A stretch of DNA of 64,000 bases, taken from positions 593,497 through 657,496 of the forward strand of contig NZ_BAABCA010000002.1 of the NCBI RefSeq assembly GCF_039538365.1, given 5' to 3'. The notes under the pieces are model-generated. The model was given only the letters and a program-made list of their open reading frames with translations, was not told the DNA's origin and searched no databases. Numbering within the stretch: the stretch's first letter is position 1; each line of letters starts with the position of its first letter. The position numbers were made by a program, and so were the translations under genes. Positions 1-9,166 of this stretch are shown here, piece by piece. This DNA comes from Postechiella marina. Its GTDB lineage: Bacteria; Bacteroidota; Bacteroidia; Flavobacteriales; Flavobacteriaceae.

Positions 1-57
1 TTTTTTTTTCTAAAAAAATATATAGTGTAAAGCCCGACCCTTGTGATAACGCCCAAA
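1..57 (-). repeat. Dispersed flavobacterial intergenic repeat, copy A (truncated)
   Basis: Read on the minus strand this stretch begins TTTGGGCGTTA, then AAGGGTCGGGCTTT, then ACACTA. The same blocks in the same order occur at about 49680-49720 on the plus strand. Only the first part of the repeat is visible before the sequence becomes a poly-T/A tract at the window edge. I recognise the GGGCGTT...GGGTCGGGCTTT pattern as a common intergenic repeat of Flavobacteriaceae; its role is not known to me. Confidence 0.6.
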
Positions 58-73
58 TTAATTTTATATAAAA

Positions 74-106
74 AAAAGCCATAGACGCTAATAGTTTATG
101 GCTTTT
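74..106 (-). terminator. Intrinsic terminator of rnr
   Basis: The arms AAAAGCCATA (74-83) and TATGGCTTTT (97-106) are perfect complements around a 13-nt loop. On the minus strand the stem is followed by a run of T. It lies just past the rnr stop, so it most likely ends the rnr transcript. Confidence 0.75.
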
Positions 107-145
107 GTTTTTATTTGCTAGTTTTACTAAATGCTTTATTTTGTA

Positions 146-2335
146 TTAGTTTTCTGGTTTGCCTATTAAATTAAAATCGAGATGTTTTTTAACTAAATCT
201 GTATTTTTAACTTTTACAACAACTTCGTCTCCAAGTTGATAGGTTATTTTTGAGTCTTTGCCAACCATAGCATAAATATCTTGATCGAATGTGTAATGAT
301 CGTCTTTCATGTCGCGTACACTTACCATACCTTCGCATTTATTAGATATTATTTCTACATAAATACCCCAGTCTGTTACTCCAGAAATTACACCTACAAA
401 TTCTTCGTCTTTATGATCTTGCATAAATTTAATTTGCATGTATTTTATAGAATCTCTTTCGGCACGAGTTGCTAAACCTTCCATGTTGCTAGAGTGTTGG
501 CATTTTTCTTCGTAAAGATCTTCGTTTACAGATTTTCCGCCATCTAAATAATGTTGTAATAAACGGTGTGCTATAACGTCTGGATAACGACGAATTGGAG
601 ATGTAAAATGACTATAATAATCGAATGCTAAACCGTAATGCCCAATGTTATGTGTGGTATATTCGGCTTTACTCATACTTCTTATAGTAAGGGTATCAAC
701 CAAGTTTTGCTCTTTTGTACCATTTACTTCTTTTAATAAATTATTAAGCGAAGATGCTGTTGTTTTACGGTCTTTAAAATTAAGTTTATATCCAAATTTA
801 GATACAATACCTTGTAAATTAGCTAATTTACTATCGTCTGGTTCGTCGTGTGTTCTGTATATAAATGTTTTTTTAGGGTCTTGCTTTCCTATAAATTCTG
901 ATACTTTACGGTTTGCCAATAGCATAAACTCTTCTATAAGTTTATTAGCATCCATACTGGTTTTAAAAAATACGCCTACCGGATTTGCTTGCTCGTCTAA
1001 ATTAAATTTTACTTCAACTTTATCAAAAGATAGTGCACCAGATTGCATGCGACGACCTCTCATAATTTTAGCTAATTGATCCATTTTTAAAATGGCATCT
1101 GCTAATTGTTGATCGGTTTTATAAGCTTTTCCTGTTAAAGAAACTGATGCAGGAATTTCGTTTGTTTTAGATTCTATAACTGCTTGAGCTTCTTCGTAAG
1201 CATAACGTGCATCGCTATAAGTTACAGTGCGACCAAACCATTGGTTTTTAATTTCGGCTTTATCGTTTATTTGAAATACTGCAGAAAAGGTATATTTTTC
1301 TTCGTGCGGACGTAACGAGCAAGCTCCGTTAGATAATACTTCTGGTAGCATAGGTACTACTCTATCTACTAAATAAACCGATGTGGCACGCTCGTAAGCT
1401 TCGTCATCAAGAATAGTTCCTTCTTCTAAGTAATGCGATACGTCTGCTATATGAATTCCTATCTCGTATAAGCCATTATCTAAAACTTCGAAAGATAAGG
1501 CATCATCAAAATCTTTAGCGTCCTTAGGATCTATGGTAAAAGTTAAATCTTTACGCATATCTCTTCGCTTGGCAATCTCTTTTTCTGTAATAGAAGTATT
1601 TAACTTATTAGCAAACTCTTCTACTTCGTGCGGAAATTCGTGTGGTAAACCATATTCTGCTAAAATAGCATGAATCTCGGTATTATGATCGCCCGGTTTA
1701 CCTAAAACCTGGATTACTTTACCGTATGGAGAATCGGCTTTTTCTGGCCAATCTTCTATTCGTACCAAAACTTTATCGCCATCTTCTGCTTTAAAAATTT
1801 TGTTTATAGGTACAAAAATATCTTTGTACATTTTTGTACTATCTGCTATAACAAAAGCATATTTTTCGTGTAATTGAATAACACCTACATATTCGTTTTT
1901 TTCGCGCTTAATAATTTGGGTTATTTCCCCTTCCATTCTACCACGTTTACGACGCTTGTATACGTAAAACTCTACTTCGTCGCCATGTAATGCTTTATTA
2001 ATGTTATTCGATGCTATAAAAACATCGTCTACAAACTCATCGCATATAATATAACCCGATCCTTTTGCAGATAAGTCTAATTTACCTGTGTAATACTCGG
2101 CGTTTACAATGGCTTTAAATTTACCACGTTCTACTTCTTCAATTTCTTTTTTACCTTGTAAATCGCGAAGTTTTTTTATAATTTGATTTCGGCTACTAGC
2201 GTCGTTAACGCCTAATTTAGCTGCTATTTGCTTGTAATTAAAAGTTTTATTTCTCTCTTTTTTTAAAATACTTAAGATTGTATTTGATAAATTTGAAATG
2301 CCTTTTTTAGGTTTTCTTTTTCTTTTTTTACTCAT
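146..2335 (-). CDS. rnr: Ribonuclease R (3'-5' exoribonuclease)
   Basis: This 729-residue protein is a full-length RNase R/VacB, a processive cytoplasmic 3'-5' exoribonuclease that degrades structured RNA and takes part in rRNA and tmRNA quality control. A basic N-terminus and winged-helix-like segment (about 1-75) is followed by cold-shock domains (about 80-225). The RNB catalytic domain (about 260-595) contains TIDPKDAKDFDDAL near residues 267-280, with the acidic metal ligands. A C-terminal S1 domain spans about 645-725. The ATG at 2335 starts a lysine-rich tail typical of this family. The gene is transcribed away from rpiB across a long AT-rich gap and ends in its own hairpin terminator. 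Confidence 0.96.
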   Translation of the reverse strand: MSKKRKRKPKKGISNLSNTILSILKKERNKTFNYKQIAAKLGVNDASSRNQIIKKLRDLQGKKEIEEVERGKFKAIVNAEYYTGKLDLSAKGSGYIICDEFVDDVFIASNNINKALHGDEVEFYVYKRRKRGRMEGEITQIIKREKNEYVGVIQLHEKYAFVIADSTKMYKDIFVPINKIFKAEDGDKVLVRIEDWPEKADSPYGKVIQVLGKPGDHNTEIHAILAEYGLPHEFPHEVEEFANKLNTSITEKEIAKRRDMRKDLTFTIDPKDAKDFDDALSFEVLDNGLYEIGIHIADVSHYLEEGTILDDEAYERATSVYLVDRVVPMLPEVLSNGACSLRPHEEKYTFSAVFQINDKAEIKNQWFGRTVTYSDARYAYEEAQAVIESKTNEIPASVSLTGKAYKTDQQLADAILKMDQLAKIMRGRRMQSGALSFDKVEVKFNLDEQANPVGVFFKTSMDANKLIEEFMLLANRKVSEFIGKQDPKKTFIYRTHDEPDDSKLANLQGIVSKFGYKLNFKDRKTTASSLNNLLKEVNGTKEQNLVDTLTIRSMSKAEYTTHNIGHYGLAFDYYSHFTSPIRRYPDVIAHRLLQHYLDGGKSVNEDLYEEKCQHSSNMEGLATRAERDSIKYMQIKFMQDHKDEEFVGVISGVTDWGIYVEIISNKCEGMVSVRDMKDDHYTFDQDIYAMVGKDSKITYQLGDEVVVKVKNTDLVKKHLDFNLIGKPEN

Positions 2336-3103
2336 GTAATTGTTTAATCATATTCATTTCCTAAGGTAGTGGAAATTTTGTTATAAAATAGCTTTGTTAG
2401 TGGCGAAGAATTGCTATTTATTTATTACAAAGCTACGGTTTTAATATTAAATGGTATTTTCTTAAGGTTAAATTTCAATTTCTATTTAATTATATCTTAA
2501 TTTTTAGAATACTCTATTTTTCAATTTTTAAGTTTTTTTTAGAGTTATCCACATATATATATATATAATTATTTTTCTTTTAAAATTTAAAAAAAACAAT
2601 AGTGGTTATTATAGTGTGTTAATAGCGGTATAACTTTATACGATTTTGTTTTGTTTTTAAGTTATAGCTATTAATTAAACCTTAATTAACATATTATATT
2701 TTCTTAAAGTATTAATTATTAGGTTTTTTAATTTTGCTATTCACAATTGTTAATAACTCAATTAACATATAATTTTTAATAATTATGTTTATTAACAGCT
2801 CTAATAAAGTTACTTTTTAGTGCTTATAAGTTAACCAAAAATTTACGTTAACTTATTTGGATGTTACCAGAATGTTATGGATTGAAAAATTTAATGGATT
2901 ATCCTAATTTTAATTTTAAAAAGTAATGAACAGTTATTAACAGTTAATGAATATAATAGTGCACATTGTTAACAACCTTAAATACTATTTTTTAAGATTT
3001 ACCTATATATATGTTTACTAGTATATTAACTAGTTGGAGCTAAAAAAGGAAATCTAAATTCTTAATTTACTACCTTTGTAACACAATACAATAATACATA
3101 AAA
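2336..3103. other. Long AT-rich intergenic region with DnaA-box-like repeats (origin candidate)
   Basis: This 768-nt stretch between divergent rnr and rpiB has no convincing gene. It holds a perfect DnaA box TTATCCACA at 2545-2553, directly followed by an ATATAT tract and a very AT-rich segment. The 9-mer TTATTAACA occurs at 2748-2756 (reverse strand), 2789-2797 and 2934-2942, a related TTATCCTAA occurs near 2899, and the palindrome TTGTTAACAA lies at 2966-2975. This resembles an origin or another DnaA-controlled region. No dnaA is in the window, and most genes to the right point leftwards, which speaks against a simple origin. It must in any case hold the promoters of both flanking genes. 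Confidence 0.4.
3071..3078 (+). promoter_or_regulatory. Probable -7 element of the rpiB promoter
   Basis: TACCTTTG matches the Bacteroidota -7 consensus TAnnTTTG and lies 25 nt before the rpiB ATG. No TTG is found at the usual 19-23 nt spacing upstream; the nearest, at 3034, is too far. The call therefore rests on the -7 box alone. Confidence 0.5.
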
Positions 3104-3538
3104 ATGAATATTTCTATAGGAAACGATCACGCTGGAACCGAATATAAATTTGCTATTAAAACTTTATTAGAATCTAAAGGTATTACAGTTACTAATCATG
3201 GTACAGATAGTAATGATAGTGTAGATTATGCAGATTTTGTACATCCTGTTGCAGAAGATGTAGAAGCTAACACATCTCAATTTGGTATTTTAATATGTGG
3301 TAGCGCTAATGGTGTTGCAATGACAGCAAATAAACATGCTAAAATACGTGCTGGTTTATGTTGGAACAAAGAAATTGTTCATTTAATACGTAGCCATAAC
3401 AATGCTAACATATTGTGTATTCCTTCTCGTTTTACAGCTATACAACAAGCTTTAGAAATGGTAGAGGTATTTTTAAACACCGAATTTGAAGGTGGACGTC
3501 ATCAAAATAGAATAGATAAAATTCCGTTAAGTTGCTAA
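3104..3538 (+). CDS. rpiB: Ribose-5-phosphate isomerase B
   Basis: This 144-residue protein of the RpiB/LacAB family interconverts ribulose 5-phosphate and ribose 5-phosphate in the non-oxidative pentose phosphate pathway. The N-terminal GNDHAG motif supplies the Asp-His pair. GILICGSANGVAM (about 82-94) carries the catalytic cysteine and anion-binding loop, and RSHNNANIL (about 114-122) is also conserved. Length is normal for the family. The stop codon abuts the ATG of the downstream cation transporter, so the two are probably co-transcribed, although no functional link is obvious. Allose 6-phosphate isomerase activity is possible in some family members, but nothing here points to it. Confidence 0.95.
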   Translation: MNISIGNDHAGTEYKFAIKTLLESKGITVTNHGTDSNDSVDYADFVHPVAEDVEANTSQFGILICGSANGVAMTANKHAKIRAGLCWNKEIVHLIRSHNNANILCIPSRFTAIQQALEMVEVFLNTEFEGGRHQNRIDKIPLSC

Positions 3539-4456
3539 ATGGGGCACAACCATACGCATAATAACACCCATGTTCATAACGACCTAAAAGGGCGTAATTT
3601 ACTTTGGTCTATTTTATTAAATATAATTATTACCGTTGCACAAGTAATTGGAGGTATACTTTCTGGTAGTTTAAGTTTATTAAGCGATGCTTTACATAAT
3701 TTTAGCGATGTTATATCGTTAATAGTAAGTTATATAGCTAATAAATTAACAAAAAGAAAAGCTTCTTTACAAAAAACATTTGGGTATAAACGTGCCGAAA
3801 TTTTAGCTGCATTTATTAATGCTTCAACTTTAATAATAGTGGCTATTTTATTAATAATAGAGGCTGTTAAGCGTTTTAATAATCCACAAGAAATAGCATC
3901 TAATTTAGTTATTTGGTTATCTGCAGTAGCTATTTTAGCTAATGGTTTTAGTGTGCTTTTATTAAAAAAAGATTCTAAATCTAATATGAACATGAAAAGT
4001 GCATATTTGCACTTATTAACCGACATGATGGCAAGTGTTGCTGTTTTAATTGGCGGTTTATTAATGAAATATTTTAAGCTGTTTTGGGTAGATAGTGTAT
4101 TAACTTTTGCCATTGCTATTTATTTAATTTGGATGGGATTCTATTTATTAAAAAATGCTACTAAAGTTTTGATGTTGTTTACACCAGACGATATTCCTTT
4201 AAAAAAAATTGTTGAACAAATAAATGCTTTTGAAGCTATTAAAAATGTGCATCATGTGCATGTTTGGCAATTAAATGAAGATGAAATTCACTTAGAAGCA
4301 CATATAGATTTTAATGAAGATATTACCTTATCTCAATTTGATGCTATTTTACATGATATTGAAGAATTTGTTTTTAATACCTACGATATTAACCATGTAA
4401 ATATACAACCAGAATATGGTAAAGATGATGCTAAAGATGTTATTGTACAAGATTAA
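3539..4456 (+). CDS. Cation diffusion facilitator (CzcD/ZitB-type zinc or divalent metal efflux)
   Basis: This 305-residue inner-membrane protein is a CDF-family metal/proton antiporter. A histidine-rich N-terminus (MGHNHTHNNTHVHND) is followed by six predicted transmembrane helices. The metal site is visible as SDALHNFSD in helix 2 and HLLTDMMAS in helix 5, the HxxxD pattern typical of zinc-type members. The cytoplasmic C-terminal domain (about 215-300) contains HHVHVWQLNEDEIHLEAH, as in ZitB/CzcD. It starts directly after the rpiB stop and is followed 23 nt later by the acetyltransferase gene. The motif suggests zinc, possibly also cobalt or cadmium; the substrate cannot be fixed from sequence. 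Confidence 0.92.
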   Translation: MGHNHTHNNTHVHNDLKGRNLLWSILLNIIITVAQVIGGILSGSLSLLSDALHNFSDVISLIVSYIANKLTKRKASLQKTFGYKRAEILAAFINASTLIIVAILLIIEAVKRFNNPQEIASNLVIWLSAVAILANGFSVLLLKKDSKSNMNMKSAYLHLLTDMMASVAVLIGGLLMKYFKLFWVDSVLTFAIAIYLIWMGFYLLKNATKVLMLFTPDDIPLKKIVEQINAFEAIKNVHHVHVWQLNEDEIHLEAHIDFNEDITLSQFDAILHDIEEFVFNTYDINHVNIQPEYGKDDAKDVIVQD

Positions 4457-4479
4457 AAATAAAACATATTTTAATAAAA

Positions 4480-4923
4480 ATGTTAGAAATAAAAGTAAAA
4501 ACGTTTAAAGAGCTAAGCACTTTAGAATTGTATTACTTATTACAATTACGAAGCGAAGTTTTTGTTGTAGAGCAAGATTGTATATACCAAGATATTGATG
4601 GTAAAGACAAAAATGCATTACATATTATTGGTTTTAAAAACGAAAAAATTGTGGCTTATACACGAATTTTTAAACCAGGCGATTATTTCGAACTTTCTAG
4701 TATTGGTAGGGTAGTAGTGGCTAAAAATGAACGCCAGCATAAATACGGATACGATATTATGAACGCCTCTATAAATGCTGTTAAAAATTATTTTAATACA
4801 ACCGATATTAAAATATCTGCACAACAACATTTAGAAAAATTTTATAATAATTTAGGGTTTAAAAAAGTAGGCGAGTGGTATTTAGAAGATAATATTCCGC
4901 ATATTGCTATGCTTAAAAAATAA
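4480..4923 (+). CDS. ElaA-type GNAT acetyltransferase
   Basis: This 147-residue protein fits the ElaA family of GCN5-related N-acetyltransferases. The N-terminus LSTLELYYLLQLRSEVFVVE is the family hallmark. The acetyl-CoA loop is in the segment SSIGRVVVAKNERQHKYGYD (about 68-87), and a conserved C-terminal part carries FYNNLGFKKVGEWY. Its substrate is unknown. It is the last gene of the short rpiB block. Its stop codon is one base away from the end of the convergent leucine-rich-repeat gene, so there is no room for a separate terminator. Confidence 0.88.
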   Translation: MLEIKVKTFKELSTLELYYLLQLRSEVFVVEQDCIYQDIDGKDKNALHIIGFKNEKIVAYTRIFKPGDYFELSSIGRVVVAKNERQHKYGYDIMNASINAVKNYFNTTDIKISAQQHLEKFYNNLGFKKVGEWYLEDNIPHIAMLKK

Positions 4924-4924
4924 C

Positions 4925-6535
4925 TTAGCGTTTTAAAGTAAAATGCCCATTTAAAGTTTCTCCTGTATTAAATGTTAATAAGTACCAATAATCGTCACTA
5001 GGCATTAATTGTCCTTTGTATGTACCGTTCCATCCATTAGAATTTGGAGATAGGTATTTTAGAAGTTTACCATATCTATCAAAAATAGAAATAGATTGTA
5101 CTGTATTAGTTGTATCAAATACTTTCCAATAATCATGGTTTCCATCATTATTTGGTGTAAAATATTTAGGAATAAAATAAGGATCTTGAGTTATTAACAC
5201 ATTAAAATTAGACTCGTTACTTTCGCAAGCTGTTGTATTAAATATGTAAATGGTTTGCGAAGTAGATATTTTATCTCCAGCATTTAAAAGTAAACCATTA
5301 CCGTTTGATGCTGTAAAATAATTACCGTTAATAAGTGTTGGTAATGTGTAGCTAATACCCGTAAAATCGCTTAAAACATCAACTTCTGGAATACGAGTGC
5401 CAAAATTATTGCACGCCTCTTGTGTTGCAACATAATTGGTAGTTGCATCTTTATTGGTCCAATTGGTATTACTATAAGCTACGTCGTCTACAAAAATACA
5501 AGTTAAATTGGGGTTATTTGTAGTACTAAAATTTGTGAAAAGAGTAGGGTTTCCATTTTTAGAATTTATACTACATAAAGCATTAAAAGTACTACTAAAT
5601 CGCTCTAAAACAGGGTTGTTACTAATATCTAAAGTAGTTATATTATTTATATCGCATGCCAACTCTACTAATCTTGTATTACTAGATGTATTTAATAATT
5701 TTAATGCATTTCTTGACGCCCTAATTATTTCTAATTTACTATTGTTACTAACATCTATTTCTGTTATTTGATTGTCTGCAAATGTTAAATCTTCTAAATC
5801 TATGTTTTGCGTAACATCCAATGTTGTTAAGTTATTTCTAGTACACCAAAACCATTTTAATTTGGTGTTATTAGAAATATCTACATCTGCTATTTGATTG
5901 TCTCCACAAGAAAATCGTGTTAATTTTAAATTATTAGACGTATTAATTGTGGTTAATTGATTGAAGTCGCAAGTCAATCTATCTAAATCAATATTTTTTG
6001 AAACATCTAATGTTGATAACCCATTATTTTGACAACTTAATACATTTAAACTTGTATTTTTAGTAACATCTAACTGGTTTATAGGGTTGTCTCTGCAAAC
6101 TAACGATATCAGGTTTATATTTTTGGTAACATCTAGACTTGTTAATTGGTTACCTTCGCACCAAAAAATATCTAAAGCTATATTTTTAGTAACATCAATT
6201 GTTGATAATTGATTAAACCTACAAAATAATTGTGTTAGTTTGGTACAAGTAGTTACATTTAAACTTGTTAAGTTGTTATTATCGCAAGTTAAAATGTTTA
6301 AATTTATAAAATCTTCAATACCTGTTAAATCAGATATGTTTTTATCAGTAATATTTAAATTTGTTATACCTAGAACTGTTGTGGTAGAAATATAATTGTC
6401 TAATGGTGGCGTATCAAAACCTAAATCTATTAGTGCTTGTTCAAAATTATCATCTGGAATGTAGGTGTTCTGAGACCAACTAATACATGGTATTAATAAG
6501 AGAAAAACGATAGTTAAAATACTGTTTTTTAGCAA
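4925..6535 (-). CDS. Secreted leucine-rich-repeat protein with type B T9SS sorting domain
   Basis: This 536-residue protein begins with a Sec signal peptide (MLKNSILTIVFLLLIPCISWSQ). A long series of repeats of about 21 residues with the pattern LTxLDVTxNxxLxxLxCxxN follows (about 65-340), the Bacteroidota type of leucine-rich repeat. The C-terminal 90 residues contain FTPNNDGNHDYWKVFDT, then IFDRYGKLL, GWNGTYKGQ, PSDDYWY and GHFTLKR. This is the gliding-motility-associated (type B) sorting signal, so the protein should be exported by the type IX system to the surface or medium. LRR proteins of this kind are thought to act in binding; the ligand is unknown. The OmpA-like gene lies 41 nt upstream on the same strand. 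Confidence 0.9.
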   Translation of the reverse strand: MLKNSILTIVFLLLIPCISWSQNTYIPDDNFEQALIDLGFDTPPLDNYISTTTVLGITNLNITDKNISDLTGIEDFINLNILTCDNNNLTSLNVTTCTKLTQLFCRFNQLSTIDVTKNIALDIFWCEGNQLTSLDVTKNINLISLVCRDNPINQLDVTKNTSLNVLSCQNNGLSTLDVSKNIDLDRLTCDFNQLTTINTSNNLKLTRFSCGDNQIADVDISNNTKLKWFWCTRNNLTTLDVTQNIDLEDLTFADNQITEIDVSNNSKLEIIRASRNALKLLNTSSNTRLVELACDINNITTLDISNNPVLERFSSTFNALCSINSKNGNPTLFTNFSTTNNPNLTCIFVDDVAYSNTNWTNKDATTNYVATQEACNNFGTRIPEVDVLSDFTGISYTLPTLINGNYFTASNGNGLLLNAGDKISTSQTIYIFNTTACESNESNFNVLITQDPYFIPKYFTPNNDGNHDYWKVFDTTNTVQSISIFDRYGKLLKYLSPNSNGWNGTYKGQLMPSDDYWYLLTFNTGETLNGHFTLKR

Positions 6536-6576
6536 GCTAAATTAGTTTTATTACTTACAAACATAAGATTTGTAAA

Positions 6577-7440
6577 TTAATTATCTACATAAGTTATAAC
6601 AATCTCTACACGTCTATCTTTAGCTGGTTCGCCTCCTAACGGAAATTTTCTGCGCATACCTAAGTAACGCATTCGTTTTTTACTTACACCTTTTTTGGCA
6701 AAATAATCGTAAATATATTTTGCTCTAGCTTCAGATAAATTACGTTTTTTAGTTTTTCTATCTATGGCGTCTCTACTAAATTGTGTACAACAAACATGGC
6801 CTTGTATGGTAAAATAAATATCGTCGCGTTCTACAAGAGATTTTGCTATCTCTGCTAGTGTTTTTACAGATCCAGGAACAATTTTACTATAACCTGTTTT
6901 AAATAAAATATTTTCGAAAACTATATTTTCTCCAACTTTAATATCGTTAGTTTTAATACGTTCTGCTACAGTTAGTGGTTTTATTATACTGTCTTTTACA
7001 ACTTTTACCTCTACCGGTTTAATTGGTTCTGGAGTTTTTTCTTTAACAATAATTTCAACCTTTCTATTAAGTCCGCGAATTTTTAAAACATTGTCTTCAT
7101 TTACAATTTTTAAAAGTATTTCGCCTTTGCCATCAACATTGGTTATTAAATCTTCGCTAATTTCATTATTAGAAAAAATAGTTTTTATTGTATTTGCACG
7201 ATTTTGAGACAGTTTTAAGTTGTAAGTATCTGCGCCTACATCGTCACAAAAACCGTAAATAGAAATACTTTCTATATTAATATCTGTTAAAGTCGATATA
7301 AAAAGAAGTAACCTATTTTCTTCGGTACTAGGCACTGTAAATTTATCGCTATTAAAATAGACATCGTGGGTAAATTCTTTTTGAGAATATACCACGTTAT
7401 AATTAAGTGCTAAAAATATAAATACAACTAATTTATTCAT
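6577..7440 (-). CDS. OmpA-family protein with two tandem peptidoglycan-binding-like domains
   Basis: This 287-residue protein has a signal peptide (first 19 residues, ending VVYSQ). An N-terminal OmpA-like segment (about 25-130) starts with VYFNSDKFTVPSTEENRLL and contains YNLKLSQNRANTI. A second, better conserved OmpA_C domain (about 170-285) contains ILFKTGYSKIVPGSVKTLAE, NLSEARAKYIYDYF and PAKDRRVEIVI. There is no room for a beta-barrel, so it is a periplasmic cell-wall-binding protein rather than classical OmpA. Two OmpA domains in one short protein is unusual. It sits between the LRR gene and the CtpA protease gene, all on the minus strand. Confidence 0.85.
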   Translation of the reverse strand: MNKLVVFIFLALNYNVVYSQKEFTHDVYFNSDKFTVPSTEENRLLLFISTLTDINIESISIYGFCDDVGADTYNLKLSQNRANTIKTIFSNNEISEDLITNVDGKGEILLKIVNEDNVLKIRGLNRKVEIIVKEKTPEPIKPVEVKVVKDSIIKPLTVAERIKTNDIKVGENIVFENILFKTGYSKIVPGSVKTLAEIAKSLVERDDIYFTIQGHVCCTQFSRDAIDRKTKKRNLSEARAKYIYDYFAKKGVSKKRMRYLGMRRKFPLGGEPAKDRRVEIVITYVDN

Positions 7441-7486
7441 GTTAGGGACTTAGAATATCTTGTTAAAGATAGTGTTTTCTATACTT

Positions 7487-9121
7487 TTACTTTAAATAAC
7501 TTAAATATGTGCTGTTATTTTTAAGAATTTCTGAAGCTTTTTTTATCTCTGGATTATGAATTTTATAGTAATCGTATAAACCTTCTCTATACACATATCT
7601 TTTTACTATTTCTTCTGTTAATAATTCTAATAAATAACTTTTATTTTCGTCTATAGCTAAATTTTTAGAGCGTTTTAAGTTAGATATTAGTGTATTGTAA
7701 TCTTTAGTTATATTATCGCTTAAACCTTCTAATTTAGATACTTCGTAAGCTTTTAAAAGGGTTTTTTCTGTTTTTGTTTCGTAAGAGAATTTATTGGTAT
7801 TTAAAAAGTTTTTAAAATCAGAAAAATCGGTATTAGAGAGTTTTAAACTATTAATATCTTTTATATCATTTTGATAATAATACTTTGTAGCATAATTAAA
7901 AATTAAATTGCTAGTAACAACAGCTTTTAATATTTCAGGGTTTTTATTAGCACCTAAATTTACATCAGGAAAAACACCTCCACCATCAAAAACTTGGCGT
8001 CCGTTTTTGGTTTTAAATTCGTTATAATTTTCTTGAGCTGTGCGTACTGCTTCACCTTTTTCGTTTCTGTTCCAATAATCTAAAGCTTGTATGCAACGTC
8101 CAGAAGGTGTGTAGTAACGCGAAATAGTAATTTTAACTTGTGTACCATAAGTTAAAATTTTTGGACGTTGTACTAAACCTTTTCCAAAGCTACGAGAACC
8201 AACAATAACAGCACGATCTAGATCTTGTAAAGCACCAGAAACAATTTCGCTGGCAGATGCGCTTCCGCCATCAATTAAAACAACCAAAGGTATTTCTGTA
8301 TCTATAGGTTCTCTGCTTGTTAAATAAGTTTTATTGTATTTTTTTATTTTAGATTTTGTGGTAACTACCAATTGGCCTTTTGGTACAAATAGATTTACAA
8401 TATTAATAGCTTCGTTAAGTAATCCGCCAGGATTTCCTCTTAAATCTAAAATAATACGTTCTGCTCCTTGAGCTTTTAAATCTCTTAAAGCATAATTAGT
8501 TTCTGCTGATGCTTTTCGGTTAAATTTCTTTAAAACAATATAACCAGTTTTGTCGTCTACTAAAGAAAAATGAGGTACTGCTTTAATTTCTACTTCTGCT
8601 CTTTTTATTGTAACGGTTTGTGTTTTTCCTTGACGAATAAAAGTAACTTCTACTGTAGATTCTGGAGCGCCTTTTAATAAATCGCCAGAATCATCTTTAT
8701 GATCTGCTACAAGAGTATTTCCAACCTTAATAATTTCGTCTCCAGCTTTTAAACCTGCTTTATCTGCAGGATAATCTTTATAAGGTTCTACAATTAAAAG
8801 TTTGTCTTTAAAGGTTCTTACACGTGCACCAATACCTGTGTAATCGCCAGTATTGTTAATTCTGGCAGCTTCTACATCTTGCTCGTTCATAAAGCGTGTG
8901 TAGGGATCTAAGTCTTCTAACATGCTTTTTATAGCGGTGTCCATTAAATCACCAGGGTTGGTATCGTCTACATAATTCATGTTGATTTCTTTAAATAGCG
9001 TTGTAAATATTTCTATTTGTTTTGCAATTTCAAAGAAATCATTTTTAAAAGCTGTTCCTGTGAAAAAAATGGTACATGCTAAAACTGTGATTAGTATCTT
9101 TTTTTTAAGTATGTTTTTCAT
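7487..9121 (-). CDS. Carboxy-terminal processing protease (S41, CtpA/Prc type)
   Basis: This 544-residue exported serine protease has a hydrophobic N-terminus (about 8-25), a PDZ domain (about 85-180) and an S41 catalytic domain (about 190-370). The catalytic pair is inferred to be Ser289 in GGSASASEIV and Lys314 in SFGKGLVQ, matching the spacing in E. coli Prc. DLRGNPGGLL and GGGVFPD motifs are present, followed by a C-terminal helical extension. Such proteases trim or degrade periplasmic substrates from the C-terminus. It is preceded 45 nt upstream by rnpA on the same strand, a neighbourhood I associate with Flavobacteriaceae. Confidence 0.93.
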   Translation of the reverse strand: MKNILKKKILITVLACTIFFTGTAFKNDFFEIAKQIEIFTTLFKEINMNYVDDTNPGDLMDTAIKSMLEDLDPYTRFMNEQDVEAARINNTGDYTGIGARVRTFKDKLLIVEPYKDYPADKAGLKAGDEIIKVGNTLVADHKDDSGDLLKGAPESTVEVTFIRQGKTQTVTIKRAEVEIKAVPHFSLVDDKTGYIVLKKFNRKASAETNYALRDLKAQGAERIILDLRGNPGGLLNEAINIVNLFVPKGQLVVTTKSKIKKYNKTYLTSREPIDTEIPLVVLIDGGSASASEIVSGALQDLDRAVIVGSRSFGKGLVQRPKILTYGTQVKITISRYYTPSGRCIQALDYWNRNEKGEAVRTAQENYNEFKTKNGRQVFDGGGVFPDVNLGANKNPEILKAVVTSNLIFNYATKYYYQNDIKDINSLKLSNTDFSDFKNFLNTNKFSYETKTEKTLLKAYEVSKLEGLSDNITKDYNTLISNLKRSKNLAIDENKSYLLELLTEEIVKRYVYREGLYDYYKIHNPEIKKASEILKNNSTYLSYLK

Positions 9122-9166
9122 TTTCTATGATGATTATTCTTAAAGATAGATTTTTAAAAGGTCATT

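Noticed and set aside
281..1079. Plus-strand open frames inside rnr
   Set aside because: They lie fully within the conserved rnr coding sequence and give low-complexity, cysteine- and leucine-rich translations without recognisable motifs.
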